From Alphaproteobacteria bacterium (GTDB lineage Bacteria; Pseudomonadota; Alphaproteobacteria; Micavibrionales; Micavibrionaceae), in the NCBI GenBank assembly GCA_030147745.1, contig JASBUS010000017.1, forward strand, positions 1 to 51,234: 51,234 nucleotides of DNA, read 5' to 3'. The position numbers and the translations under genes were made by a program. The first letter of the stretch is position 1, and each line of letters begins with the position of its first letter. Of the stretch, positions 34,476-44,298 are shown piece after piece. The notes beneath the pieces are model-generated. The model saw only the letters and a list, made by a program, of their open reading frames with translations, was not told the origin of the DNA and did no database searches.

Positions 34476-35264
34476 ATGAGTAAGCATGTTATTGTTGAAA
34501 CTGAAAACGGCATTGCCCGCGTTACTTTAAACCGCGGCGAAGTCCATAATGCCTTTAATCAGGATATGATCGCTGATCTGCACGAAGCCTTTATTAAATT
34601 GGCTGTGGCGGATGGTGTGAATATCGTTGTGCTCACCGGTGCGGGGAAAAGTTTTTCCGCGGGCGCAGATATGAACTGGATGAAGGAAGCGGCAACATAT
34701 AGCGAGGAAGAAAACTTCCAAGACGCGCTCGCCCTCGCCAATATGCTGAAATCGCTTTATGAATTACCGCAGCTAACGATCGCGGCGGTACATGGCGCGG
34801 CAATGGGCGGCGGTATGGGCTTGGTCTCATGCTGTGATTTTGTCATCGCGGCGGAAGATACTAAATTCGCGCTTTCAGAAGTGAAATTGGGTTTAATCCC
34901 TGCGACCATCGCGCCTTATGTGATGCGTGCGATTGGTAAGCGTCAGGCGCGCCGTTACTTCCAAACGGCTGAATTTATCTCGGCGGCGCATGCGCTGAAT
35001 ATCGGGCTGATCCACGAAGTCGCGGAAAATGCCGAAGCCGTCAGTGCGAAGCTTGAAGAAAAATTGGCATTAGTCGCGAAAAATGGCCCAGAAGCCATGC
35101 GCGCAGCTAAAGCTTTGGTTGATGATATTAGCGGCGCGGGCGTGATTGCCGATACGGAATTATATGATACCGCCATCCGCATTGCAAAAATTCGTGCGGG
35201 CGAAGAAGCGCAGGAAGGCCTTTCAGCCTTTCTTGAAAAGCGTCAGGCGAACTGGATAAAATAA
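34476..35264 (+). CDS. liuC: Methylglutaconyl-CoA hydratase (enoyl-CoA hydratase family)
   Basis: A crotonase-fold protein of 262 residues. The oxyanion-hole segments are GAGKSFSAGADMNWM and AAVHGAAMGGGMGLVSCCDF, with SEVKLGLIPATIAPYV following. The SAGADMNWM variant is typical of methylglutaconyl-CoA hydratases. It hydrates 3-methylglutaconyl-CoA to HMG-CoA. It lies 15 bp after liuB and 15 bp before liuD, so it is in the same operon. Confidence 0.92.
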   Translation: MSKHVIVETENGIARVTLNRGEVHNAFNQDMIADLHEAFIKLAVADGVNIVVLTGAGKSFSAGADMNWMKEAATYSEEENFQDALALANMLKSLYELPQLTIAAVHGAAMGGGMGLVSCCDFVIAAEDTKFALSEVKLGLIPATIAPYVMRAIGKRQARRYFQTAEFISAAHALNIGLIHEVAENAEAVSAKLEEKLALVAKNGPEAMRAAKALVDDISGAGVIADTELYDTAIRIAKIRAGEEAQEGLSAFLEKRQANWIK

Positions 35265-35279
35265 AAAAGGACAGGGAAA

Positions 35280-37295
35280 ATGTTCAACACCATATTAATT
35301 GCCAATCGTGGGGAAATTGCCTGCCGCGTCATTAAAACAGCGCGTCATATGGGCATTAAAACCGTTGCCGTATATTCAGATGCTGACCAAGACGCGCTGC
35401 ATGTGCGCATGGCGGATGACGCCGTTTATATTGGCGGCGCGAAGGCGAGTGAGTCTTATTTGATTGCCGACCGCATCATCGAGGCCGCGAAATTGTCAGG
35501 GGCAGAGGCGATCCACCCAGGTTATGGGTTCTTGTCTGAAAATGCGGCTTTTGCCGAACGCTGCGCCAAGGAAGGCATCGTCTTTATTGGCCCATCGGCG
35601 AAGTCTATTGATGCCATGGGCTTAAAAGACCGCGCCAAGGCAATTATGCAAGATGCAGGCGTGCCCGTTGTGCCGGGTTATCAAGGCGCGAACCAAGATG
35701 CAGCCTTTTTAAAGGGCGAAGCAGAAAAAATCGGCTTCCCTGTTTTGGTGAAGGCCGTTGCGGGCGGCGGCGGTAAAGGTATGCGCCGTATTGATAGCGC
35801 AAAAACCTTCCTTGAAAACCTTGAAAGCTGTAAACGCGAAGCGAAAGCGGCCTTTGGCAATGATGCTGTGCTGATCGAAAAATATATCGAAAAGCCGCGC
35901 CATATCGAAGCGCAAGTCTTTGGCGACAGCCATGGCAATTATGTGCATTTGTTTGAGCGCGACTGTTCCGTACAGCGCCGCCACCAGAAAGTCGTTGAAG
36001 AAGCACCTGCACCGGGTATTTCAGAAGATGTCCGCGCAAAAATCGGCGCGATTGCGGTGAAGGCTGCTGCGGCGATTGATTATTGCGGCGCGGGCACAGT
36101 GGAATTCATTGTCGATGCAAGTCAGGCGATCACCGAAAAATCATTTTATTTCATGGAAATGAACACTCGTTTGCAGGTTGAACATCCTGTCAGTGAGCTG
36201 ATTAGTGGGCAGGATTTCGTCGAATGGCAGCTATTAATCGCGGCGGGCGGTGAAATTCCGTGCATGCAGGATGAACTGCTTATTGATGGTCATGCGTTTG
36301 AGCTGCGTATCTACGCTGAAGACCCCGCCAATAATTTCGTGCCGCAAATTGGTGTGATTGAGGATGTCTTAATCGCCGATATGGATGAAAGCGTTTACCG
36401 CCTTGATAGCGGCGTTGAAGCGGGCGACCAAATCAGCATTTATTATGACCCGATGATGGCGAAGCTCATCTGCTGGGGTGAAAGCCGTGAAATCGCGCTG
36501 AAACGCCTGAAGCAAGCCTTGGAAGGCACGGCCTTCCTCGGCGTTCGTAATAACCAAGAATATCTACGCAATATCATCACCCATCCTGCGTTTGTGAGCG
36601 CGGATGTTCATACCCATTTCGTCCCGCAATATGAGGGCGATCTGCTGCCTGCGGATTATGGTCAGGCGGCCCCTTATGAGCAAGCGGCAGCGGCGGTGTT
36701 CTTTGGCCTTGGTCTTTATCGCAGCTTCGATGACCTTGATGACCCATGGGCAGTGCCAGATAATTGGCGCATGAACCATGCGGTGAAGAAAAATATTCGC
36801 CTGCGCAGCAATGATGAATTAATGGCTTATGTTATTCATGGCCATGAGGCGAGTTATCAAGTCAGCGTTGGTGATGATGTCTTTGATATGCGCCTGCTGC
36901 ATATGGATGATGAAGCGATGGCTTTTGAAGTCGATGGTGTAACCCATCACATGAAATATGCCTATGATGGCGCGGCGCAGAGCTTAACGCTGCTGTCCCA
37001 AGGCCGCCCCGTCAGCTTCGCCCGTGACCATTATGATTTGCATGACAGCGCGGCGGGCGGTAATGATGCGCAGATCGTCTCACCAATGCCGGGGACGATT
37101 ATTAAAGTCCTGGTCAAAGAAGGCGCGAAGGTCAGCAAAGACGAACCGCTGATTATCATGGAAGCGATGAAGCTTGAAATGACGCTCCGCGCCCCGAAAG
37201 ACGGCGTGATTGCCCGCCTAAACCATGCCGAAAATGACCAAGTGTTAGATGGCGCGGTCTTGCTAGAATTCTCACAAGAAGAAGAGGCCGCATAA
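35280..37295 (+). CDS. liuD: Methylcrotonyl-CoA carboxylase, biotin-carrying subunit
   Basis: A 671-residue protein. The biotin carboxylase domain (1-450) begins NTILIANRGEIACRVI, carries the ATP-grasp glycine loop AGGGGKGMRR and has FMEMNTRLQVEHPVSE. A middle linker domain and a C-terminal biotinyl domain follow, with the biotin lysine at about residue 631 (EAMKLEM). It carboxylates biotin with ATP and bicarbonate and works with LiuB. AGGACAGGG lies before the ATG. Confidence 0.95.
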   Translation: MFNTILIANRGEIACRVIKTARHMGIKTVAVYSDADQDALHVRMADDAVYIGGAKASESYLIADRIIEAAKLSGAEAIHPGYGFLSENAAFAERCAKEGIVFIGPSAKSIDAMGLKDRAKAIMQDAGVPVVPGYQGANQDAAFLKGEAEKIGFPVLVKAVAGGGGKGMRRIDSAKTFLENLESCKREAKAAFGNDAVLIEKYIEKPRHIEAQVFGDSHGNYVHLFERDCSVQRRHQKVVEEAPAPGISEDVRAKIGAIAVKAAAAIDYCGAGTVEFIVDASQAITEKSFYFMEMNTRLQVEHPVSELISGQDFVEWQLLIAAGGEIPCMQDELLIDGHAFELRIYAEDPANNFVPQIGVIEDVLIADMDESVYRLDSGVEAGDQISIYYDPMMAKLICWGESREIALKRLKQALEGTAFLGVRNNQEYLRNIITHPAFVSADVHTHFVPQYEGDLLPADYGQAAPYEQAAAAVFFGLGLYRSFDDLDDPWAVPDNWRMNHAVKKNIRLRSNDELMAYVIHGHEASYQVSVGDDVFDMRLLHMDDEAMAFEVDGVTHHMKYAYDGAAQSLTLLSQGRPVSFARDHYDLHDSAAGGNDAQIVSPMPGTIIKVLVKEGAKVSKDEPLIIMEAMKLEMTLRAPKDGVIARLNHAENDQVLDGAVLLEFSQEEEAA

Positions 37296-37297
37296 CC

Positions 37298-38206
37298 ATG
37301 GGGGATTTTGTCACTATATATGAAGTCGGCCCGCGTGATGGTTTGCAAAACGAAGCAAAGCCTGTGTCAACTGATGTCAAAATTGACTTAATAATGCGCC
37401 TTAAAGAAGCGGGACTGCGTCATGTTGAGGCGACAAGCTTTGTTTCCCCGAAATGGGTACCGCAAATGGCTGACCATAACGAATTAATGGCCGCGCTCGC
37501 CGCTGACCATGATGATGTCAGCTATCCTGTCCTTGTGCCAAACTTGCGCGGTATGGATGCGGCGATGACCCATAAGCGGGTTGATACCATCGCGATTTTT
37601 ACGGCAGCATCGGAAAGCTTCACGCAAAAGAACATTAATTGCAGCATCTATGAAAGCTTTGAGCGTTTCGCCCCTGTGGTGGAAATGGCGAAAGCGGCGA
37701 ATATTAAAATACGTGGCTATGTGTCCTGCGTGGCAGGTTGCCCTTATGAAGGCGCAGTGCCGATTAGCCGCGTCGCCGAAGTTGCCGAAAAGCTCCATAA
37801 AATCGGCTGTTATGAAGTGTCACTCGGTGACACGATTGGCGTCGGCACGCCGCGTCATATGCAGGATGTCGTGCGTGTCGTATCTGACGTTATGCCGCTT
37901 TCTGAAATTGCGCTGCATTGCCATGACACTTATGGGCAGGCACTTGCCAATATCTATGCGGGGCTTGAAAAGGGCATCCGCGTGGTGGATAGCTCTATCG
38001 CAGGGCTTGGTGGCTGTCCTTACGCGAAGGGCGCATCGGGCAATGTCGCGACCGAAGACGTTGTCTATATGCTCAATGGCCTTGGCATGGATACGGGGCT
38101 AGACCTCAATAAATTAATTGATGCGGCATGCTATATTTCAGACCATCTGGGGCGCAAACCCGTCGGTCATGTCGCAAATGCATTAAAACCACAAGATAAA
38201 CAATAA
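37298..38206 (+). CDS. liuE: Hydroxymethylglutaryl-CoA lyase
   Basis: A 302-residue TIM-barrel enzyme of the HMGL family. The substrate and metal site is seen in EVGPRDGLQNE, the metal-binding HCHDTYG, and the catalytic Cys loop GLGGCPYAKGASGNVATED. It splits HMG-CoA into acetoacetate and acetyl-CoA, the final leucine step. The start follows the liuD stop by 2 nt. Confidence 0.95.
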   Translation: MGDFVTIYEVGPRDGLQNEAKPVSTDVKIDLIMRLKEAGLRHVEATSFVSPKWVPQMADHNELMAALAADHDDVSYPVLVPNLRGMDAAMTHKRVDTIAIFTAASESFTQKNINCSIYESFERFAPVVEMAKAANIKIRGYVSCVAGCPYEGAVPISRVAEVAEKLHKIGCYEVSLGDTIGVGTPRHMQDVVRVVSDVMPLSEIALHCHDTYGQALANIYAGLEKGIRVVDSSIAGLGGCPYAKGASGNVATEDVVYMLNGLGMDTGLDLNKLIDAACYISDHLGRKPVGHVANALKPQDKQ

Positions 38207-38226
38207 TATAGAATGGGAGTAATCGG

Positions 38227-39393
38227 ATGATACCTTATCCAACACTGAATTTTAACCATGGTGAAGATATTGATATGCTGCGTGATGCAGTTTACGACTT
38301 CGCGCAGAACGAAATCGCACCGATGGCAGAGGCAATTGACCATAAAAATGAATTCCCAAATGAATTATGGCCGAAACTCGGTGAAATGGGTCTGCTAGGC
38401 CTTACCGTTGCTGAGGAATATGGCGGTACAAATATGGGCTATCTGGCGCATGTCATCGCGATGGAAGAAATCTCTCGCGCTTCGGCGTCAATCGGCCTCA
38501 GCTATGGTGCGCATTCTAACCTTTGCGTTAACCAAATCCACAAAAACGGCAGTGAAGAACAGAAACAGAAATATTTGCCGAAATTGGTGAGCGGTGAACA
38601 TATTGGTGCCCTTGCCATGAGTGAGCCAAATGCCGGTTCAGACGTGGTCAGCATGAAGCTTACCGCCCGCGAAAATGGCGACCATTACATCCTTAACGGC
38701 AATAAAATGTGGATCACCAACGGCCCAGACGCCCATACATTGGTGGTTTACGCCAAAACAGATGCGAGCGCAGGGCCAAAGGGCATTACGGCTTTCATCA
38801 TTGAAAAAGGCATGAAAGGCTTCTCGACCGCACAAAAGCTCGACAAACTCGGCATGCGCGGGTCAAACACCTGTGAACTCGTCTTCCAAGACTGTGAAGT
38901 GCCAAAGGAAAATATCCTCGGCGGGCTGAACCAAGGCGTCCGCGTATTGATGAGCGGCCTTGATTATGAACGCGTTGTCCTTTCAGGCGGCCCACTTGGT
39001 ATTATGCAGGCCTGTATGGATATTGTTGTCCCCTACATCCATGAGCGTGAACAATTCGGTAAGCCGATTGGCACATTTGAACTGATGCAAGGCAAAATGG
39101 CGGATATGTACACCACGCTTTCCGCGCAGCGCGCCTATGTCTACGCTGTTGCGGCTGCCTGTGACCGCGGCGAAACCGCCCGTAAAGACGCGGCAGGCTG
39201 CATCCTCTGCAGCGCCGAAGCTGCCACACAAATGGCGCTCCAAGCGATCCAAACTCTCGGCGGGAACGGCTATATCAACGAATACCCAACCGGCCGCTTG
39301 CTCCGCGACGCCAAGCTCTACGAAATCGGCGCCGGCACCAGCGAAATCCGCCGCATGCTCATCGGCCGTGAACTGTTTGGGGAAACAGCGTAA
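38227..39393 (+). CDS. liuA: Isovaleryl-CoA dehydrogenase
   Basis: A 388-residue FAD acyl-CoA dehydrogenase. The catalytic base is Glu248 in [15 protein letters not shown], the position that separates isovaleryl-CoA dehydrogenase from most ACADs, whose Glu is near the C-terminus (here that site reads [11 protein letters not shown]). [10 protein letters not shown] and WITNG bind flavin and substrate. It makes 3-methylcrotonyl-CoA, the LiuB/D substrate. In many liu operons liuA comes first; here it is last. It lies 20 bp after liuE. Confidence 0.95.
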   Translation: MIPYPTLNFNHGEDIDMLRDAVYDFAQNEIAPMAEAIDHKNEFPNELWPKLGEMGLLGLTVAEEYGGTNMGYLAHVIAMEEISRASASIGLSYGAHSNLCVNQIHKNGSEEQKQKYLPKLVSGEHIGALAMSEPNAGSDVVSMKLTARENGDHYILNGNKMWITNGPDAHTLVVYAKTDASAGPKGITAFIIEKGMKGFSTAQKLDKLGMRGSNTCELVFQDCEVPKENILGGLNQGVRVLMSGLDYERVVLSGGPLGIMQACMDIVVPYIHEREQFGKPIGTFELMQGKMADMYTTLSAQRAYVYAVAAACDRGETARKDAAGCILCSAEAATQMALQAIQTLGGNGYINEYPTGRLLRDAKLYEIGAGTSEIRRMLIGRELFGETA

Positions 39394-39405
39394 GGTTTTA
39401 AGTTT

Positions 39406-39843
39406 ATGAACATTGGTCGTAAGATTTTTGATAAAATAGAGGGTAATAAATGGTTTTATGGTACCATTCTCTTTTTTATCTTCGGTTTCTTTCTGCGGCT
39501 CGTTTCTAATTATATCTGGGGGCCTTATAAAGTTACATGTGTCGATGGCTGGGTATCTGGCTCAATAGGAGTTAGTGGTGCTTGTTCACATCATGGGGGT
39601 GTCGCTGGTGATCCCAAGGCGGGCTTTTTATTTATTATAAGTCTGCTTCTTGCAATTTTATTTGTAAACTATAGAGCTTTAAGAGGCATCTCAAAGTTAA
39701 GTCTTAATAAATCAGACAGGGATAATCTGAGTAAGCCAGTTTCTCCTTATGGAAGTAAGAATAAGCATAGAGATATTCTTAGAGCCTCAGGTGCTGAAGA
39801 AGGGACGATTGAGCAAATTTTGGATCACTATCGAGATGATTAA
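39406..39843 (+). CDS. Membrane protein with DUF3761-like motif
   Basis: A 145-residue protein with two membrane segments (about 18-37 and 73-90). Between them lies CVDGWVSGSIGVSGACSHHG, matching the C-x-D-G-x-x-S-x-S-x-x-x-x-G-A-C-S-x-H-G-G motif I know from DUF3761 proteins; function unknown. The C-terminal part is charged and cytoplasmic. It starts 12 bp after liuA but is more AT-rich and looks unrelated to leucine breakdown. After it, 39844-40072 (229 bp) is AT-rich with no feature I can support. Confidence 0.6.
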   Translation: MNIGRKIFDKIEGNKWFYGTILFFIFGFFLRLVSNYIWGPYKVTCVDGWVSGSIGVSGACSHHGGVAGDPKAGFLFIISLLLAILFVNYRALRGISKLSLNKSDRDNLSKPVSPYGSKNKHRDILRASGAEEGTIEQILDHYRDD

Positions 39844-40072
39844 TAAACTTTGATTTGAGGTCTTATGGCTTTTATTGAATATTAGTAAGACCCGTTTCTA
39901 AAGCAATAAAGTTACAATAAAAAAGGGGTGGTTTTGCTATTATTGTTATCTTGGTCTGGGTTCGGCGGTGCAGCATAATATTTGCTGTTTTGGGATGTGA
40001 ATTCGGGCTATTTTGCTCATCAATTAGAATGAAAACTGAAAACCATATATATCACGAACAGGGTATATCGAC

Positions 40073-43000
40073 ATGACAAAGCCATTAAAAAACGTATCGT
40101 TAAACGATAAATATGACCTAGAGGAAGGTGTTGCTTTTATGAGCGGCCTTCAGGCTTTGACGCGGATACCTTTGGTGCAGCGTCGCCGTGATATTGCCGC
40201 AGGACTCAACACAGCGGGCTTTATTTCGGGTTATCGTGGTTCGCCGCTTGGTGGCTATGATATGGAACTTATGCGCGCCAAGAAATATCTGGAATCGCAT
40301 AATGTGGTGTTTGACCCAGGCGTGAACGAAGATTTGGCCGCGACCGCCGTTTGGGGCACGCAGCAAGTGAATTTGCTCGGCGGGTCAAAATATGATGGCG
40401 TGTTTGGTATTTGGTACGGTAAATCACCGGGCGTTGACCGCTCTGGCGATGTGATGCGCCACGCCAATGCTTACGGGACTGCGCCGAAGGGCGGGGTATT
40501 GGCGATTTGCGGCGATGACCATGCTTGTAAATCATCGACTTTGCCATGTCAGAGTGACCATGCGCTTTATGCGTATATGATCCCGATGCTTTATCCGGCG
40601 AGTATTCAGGAATTTGTTGAATATGGTGTGCTCGGCATTGAAATGTCACGTTATTCAGGCTGCTGGGTCGCGATGAAGGTGACATCGGAGAATGTCGAAA
40701 CATCAGGCACGGTGGATCTATCCCGTGAAAACCGTTTGATTTTAACGCCAGATGCATCTGAATTTGAAATGCCACAAGGCGGGGTGCATATTCGCCTCGG
40801 TGACGTGCCACGTGATGTTGATTGGCGCCTGCAGAATTATAAGCTGTTTGCGTGTCACGCCTTTGCGCGTAAGAACAAAATTGATCGCGTAGTGATGGAT
40901 AGCCCGAAACCGCGCTTTGGCATTATCACATCGGGTAAGTCCTATGGTGACGTGCGTCAGGCCTTGGTTGAGCTGGGAATTACCGATGATGTCGCGAAGG
41001 AAATTGGCCTCCGCCTTTATAAGGTTGGCATGCCATGGCCGCTTGAACCGCTCGGCGCGCATGAATTTGTTGAGGGGCTCGAAGAAATCCTCATCGTTGA
41101 AGAAAAACGCGAATTGATTGAAAATCAGCTCACCCAGCAAATTTTCAACTGGCCGCCTGAAAAACGCCCGATGGTTGTCGGTAAATATGATGAACATCGT
41201 AAGCCGCTCTTGCCACTTGATAACGACCATAATGTTGGCATGGTCGCGCGTGTGATTGCGCAGCGTATTGCGCGTTTCTATCATAATGAACAAATTGAAA
41301 AGGCGCTCGCCTTTTATGAGCGTTACGAAAAAGAGTCAAAGGCCTATACGCCGCCGTCACTGCGTAAGCCATATTACTGCGCGGGCTGCCCGCATAACTC
41401 ATCAACCAAAGTGCCAGAAGGCGGCTTTGCGATGGTTGGGATTGGCTGTCACTATATGGTGCAGTGGATGGATCGTAGCTCCGCCCTTTGTACCCATATG
41501 GGCGGTGAAGGCGTGCCATGGGTTGGTATGTCGCCATTCACCGAACGCAAACATATCTTCGCGAATTTGGGCGATGGGACATATTTCCATTCGGGAACAT
41601 TAGCCATACGCGCGGCTGTGGCGGGTAAGGTCAATATTACCTATAAAATCCTTTATAACGACGCCGTGGCGATGACGGGCGGGCAGCATGTGGATGGTGA
41701 ATTACCTGTTTACCGCGTCGCGCAGCAAGTCATGGCGGAAGGCGTTAAAAAAGCATGGATTTTGAGCGAACAGCCTGAAATTTATAAAGGCATGAAAGAA
41801 ATTCCATCCGAAGTGAAGGTGCTTAGCCGTGATTACCTACAAAAAATCATGGAAGAATGCCAAAAAACGGAAGGCACGACGGTTATAATCTATGACCAAA
41901 CCTGCGCGGCAGAAAAACGCCGTCGCCGTAAGCGTGGCCTTTATCCAGACCCTGCCAAGCGCGTGATGATTAATGATGCGGTCTGTGAAGGCTGCGGGGA
42001 TTGTTCCGTGCAGTCAAACTGCGTTGCTGTGCAGCCGTTAGAAACCGAATATGGCCGCAAACGCCAGATTAACCAATCGCTTTGTAACAAAGACTTTTCA
42101 TGCCTTAAGGGCTTCTGTCCGTCTTTCGTTACCGTTCATGGCGGCGAAATTAAGAAGACCAAGGCATCCGAAACCGAAGGGCAGAGCATTTTTAGCAATA
42201 TCCCAATGCCAACTGTGCCGAAGCTGGATAAAGCTTATAACATCATGGTCACGGGTATTGGTGGCACAGGTGTTCTAACGATTGGTGCATTGCTTGGTAT
42301 GGCGGCGCATTTGGAAGGTATCCATTGCCGCAATCTTGATATGACTGGCCTTGCACAAAAAGGCGGCGAAGTCTTGAGCCATGTGCGCATTGGACCGACT
42401 CAGGCAGACCTCAGAACGGGTCATATTATTGCAGGCGGGGCAGACTTGCTTATGGCCTGTGATATTGTCTCCGCCGTTGGGGCGACCGCCTACAAAACGC
42501 TGAACCCTGATAAAACCCATGCGGTTGTTAATGGTGACCAAGCGCCAGTATCGGCCTTCGTGACCAATAACAATGTTGATTTCGCGGAAGCCAAAGTGCG
42601 CAGTACTTTGCTACAACGCTTGAAAAGCGATAGTGCATCATTTATCCGCGCCACTGAATATGCACGTGTTTTGCTTGGTGATGAGATCAACACCAATATT
42701 CTCATGCTTGGTTTCGCATGGCAGAAAGGCTTGATCCCGCTGCATCTTGAATCCATCTACCGCGCGATTGAGCTAAATGGCGTGGCGGTTGAGATTAACC
42801 AAAAGGCGTTCGCCTTTGGCCGTTTGGCGGCGCATGATTTGAAAAAAGTCGATGATATGCTGCACGCGGTCTTGTCAGATAAAGAAGGCGACCATGAAAT
42901 TGCCGTGACATTGGAAGATGTTATGGCGCGCCGTATGGATTACCTCACTGACTATCAAAACAAAGCCTATGCGCAGCGTTATAAGGCGGTGGTCGATAAA

Positions 43001-43567
43001 ATTGCCGCGCGAGAACAGGCTTTATTTGGGGCGGATCAAGATACGCTCACCCAAATCGTCGCGCGTTCATATCATAAGCTTCTGGCTTATAAAGATGAAT
43101 ATGAGGTGGCACGCCTCTACAGCGATGGTGAGTTTATTAAGAAGCTGCAAAGCCAATTTGCGGGTGATTATAAGATCGAATTCAATCTTGCGCCGCCTTT
43201 ATTATCGCGTAAAGATCCTGCATCAGGCCGCCCGAAAAAGATCAAATTCGGGTCATGGATGATGCATGGTTTCAAAACGCTCGCCCGTCTTAAAGGGCTG
43301 CGCGGCACGCCGTTTGATATCTTTGGCTATACTGCAGAGCGTAAAGCTGAGCGTCAGTTGATTAAGGATTATGAAGCGATGATTGAAACCGTACTCATTA
43401 AGCTGAATGCGGAGAATTCAGACACTTGCCGTGAATTGCTCGCACTGCCTGAAATGGTCAAAGGTTTCGGCCCAGTCAAGCATGGCAATATCGAAAAATT
43501 CTATACGCAACATGCACGTTTATTGGCGGACTTGGACTATCAGCCGCCATTAGAAGAAGCGGCGTAA
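40073..43567 (+). CDS. Fused indolepyruvate ferredoxin oxidoreductase
   Basis: A 1164-residue single-chain 2-oxoacid:ferredoxin oxidoreductase. The N-terminal alpha-like part has GFISGYRGSPLGGYD. The thiamine-diphosphate domain (about 435-610) has YYCAGCPHNSST and GDGTYFHSG. A Cys-rich segment VCEGCGDCSVQSNC may hold an iron-sulphur cluster, and the gamma domain starts at about 720 (TGIGGTGVLTIG). Such fusions oxidise aryl pyruvates, and perhaps branched-chain 2-oxo acids, to acyl-CoA. Position between the leucine and isoleucine genes suggests a role in amino-acid breakdown; no BCKDH complex is in the window. The 5' RBS is weak (ACAGGG). Confidence 0.92.
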   Translation: MTKPLKNVSLNDKYDLEEGVAFMSGLQALTRIPLVQRRRDIAAGLNTAGFISGYRGSPLGGYDMELMRAKKYLESHNVVFDPGVNEDLAATAVWGTQQVNLLGGSKYDGVFGIWYGKSPGVDRSGDVMRHANAYGTAPKGGVLAICGDDHACKSSTLPCQSDHALYAYMIPMLYPASIQEFVEYGVLGIEMSRYSGCWVAMKVTSENVETSGTVDLSRENRLILTPDASEFEMPQGGVHIRLGDVPRDVDWRLQNYKLFACHAFARKNKIDRVVMDSPKPRFGIITSGKSYGDVRQALVELGITDDVAKEIGLRLYKVGMPWPLEPLGAHEFVEGLEEILIVEEKRELIENQLTQQIFNWPPEKRPMVVGKYDEHRKPLLPLDNDHNVGMVARVIAQRIARFYHNEQIEKALAFYERYEKESKAYTPPSLRKPYYCAGCPHNSSTKVPEGGFAMVGIGCHYMVQWMDRSSALCTHMGGEGVPWVGMSPFTERKHIFANLGDGTYFHSGTLAIRAAVAGKVNITYKILYNDAVAMTGGQHVDGELPVYRVAQQVMAEGVKKAWILSEQPEIYKGMKEIPSEVKVLSRDYLQKIMEECQKTEGTTVIIYDQTCAAEKRRRRKRGLYPDPAKRVMINDAVCEGCGDCSVQSNCVAVQPLETEYGRKRQINQSLCNKDFSCLKGFCPSFVTVHGGEIKKTKASETEGQSIFSNIPMPTVPKLDKAYNIMVTGIGGTGVLTIGALLGMAAHLEGIHCRNLDMTGLAQKGGEVLSHVRIGPTQADLRTGHIIAGGADLLMACDIVSAVGATAYKTLNPDKTHAVVNGDQAPVSAFVTNNNVDFAEAKVRSTLLQRLKSDSASFIRATEYARVLLGDEINTNILMLGFAWQKGLIPLHLESIYRAIELNGVAVEINQKAFAFGRLAAHDLKKVDDMLHAVLSDKEGDHEIAVTLEDVMARRMDYLTDYQNKAYAQRYKAVVDKIAAREQALFGADQDTLTQIVARSYHKLLAYKDEYEVARLYSDGEFIKKLQSQFAGDYKIEFNLAPPLLSRKDPASGRPKKIKFGSWMMHGFKTLARLKGLRGTPFDIFGYTAERKAERQLIKDYEAMIETVLIKLNAENSDTCRELLALPEMVKGFGPVKHGNIEKFYTQHARLLADLDYQPPLEEAA

Positions 43568-43577
43568 GAATAAAAAT

Positions 43578-43606
43578 TTGACATAAATGTTGTTTGGCTT
43601 TATAAC
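43578..43606 (+). promoter_or_regulatory. Near-consensus sigma70 promoter with hairpin leader
   Basis: TTGACA (43578-43583), 17 nt, TATAAC (43601-43606). The leader that follows can fold: AACGGGC (43604-43610) and GCCCGTT (43626-43632) are perfect complements, and the AGGAG RBS of the next gene (43622-43626) lies in the loop and at the stem edge. Confidence 0.75.
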
Positions 43607-43632
43607 GGGCGCTATAAGAGCAGGAGCCCGTT

Positions 43633-44097
43633 ATGGATATTAAACAGATTAACGATATTAAAAGCGTTGTTGAATATAACAATAAATCAGCATTGACGCG
43701 CATCGCGCTCTCCCCGACATGGGTCATTGGGGTTGGTTTTGGTAGTGTTGTTTATTTTGCGGGCGCAGTGCGCGGTAAGATCAGCCCAAGAAAAGGGGAT
43801 GTTTCCACTAATTCAGTAGTTACCGATAAGCTATATACAAATATGGCCTATAGTTACCCTGCAGTAACAGAGTTATGTCTTTCGCCTATTTTTGCAGAGA
43901 GTGCGGCGATAACCACGCTCTCTTCGGTTTTAAGCGCTTATTCAGGCCTAAGTTTTGCTGCGGATCTATTCGGTTTAGGCACTGGCAAGTGCCTTGGCGC
44001 GATGCGCGCGGGTTACGCCCAAGGTAAAATGGGCGGGACAGTCACTGACCAAGAAATTTTCGCAGCAGAAAAGGCGCAGGCCCTAAATAAATTTTAG
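43633..44097 (+). CDS. Hypothetical protein, paralogue of the next ORF
   Basis: A 154-residue protein with its own strong promoter and AGGAG RBS. It has one or two mildly hydrophobic segments (about 25-45 and 80-110) and a C-terminal motif DLFGLGTGKCLGAMRAGYAQGKMGG. No family is recognised. The same motif is repeated in the small ORF directly downstream, so the pair arose by duplication. Confidence 0.6.
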   Translation: MDIKQINDIKSVVEYNNKSALTRIALSPTWVIGVGFGSVVYFAGAVRGKISPRKGDVSTNSVVTDKLYTNMAYSYPAVTELCLSPIFAESAAITTLSSVLSAYSGLSFAADLFGLGTGKCLGAMRAGYAQGKMGGTVTDQEIFAAEKAQALNKF

Positions 44098-44101
44098 GCA
44101 T

Positions 44102-44293
44102 ATGAATTGTTCTAGTTCTGGGAGGGGCGTTTATGCTGTAAGTGGCGTTGTCTGCGACCTTCTTGGTGTTGGGACAGATAAATGCGCGGGCGCTTTGCGT
44201 GCAGGCTATAAACAAGGGCGTCTTGGCATCTACATTAAGCAAGCAGATTTAGAGCGCGCTCAGCAACAGCCAAACACAACGCCGCAGCCTTAA
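44102..44293 (+). CDS. Small ORF, partial duplicate of the upstream gene
   Basis: Its 63 residues contain DLLGVGTDKCAGALRAGYKQGRLG, aligning with DLFGLGTGKCLGAMRAGYAQGKMGG at the end of the preceding gene. Only the last third is duplicated. The ATG lies 4 bp after the upstream stop and has no RBS, so it may depend on read-through translation or be a decaying fragment. Confidence 0.45.
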   Translation: MNCSSSGRGVYAVSGVVCDLLGVGTDKCAGALRAGYKQGRLGIYIKQADLERAQQQPNTTPQP

Positions 44294-44298
44294 AAATA

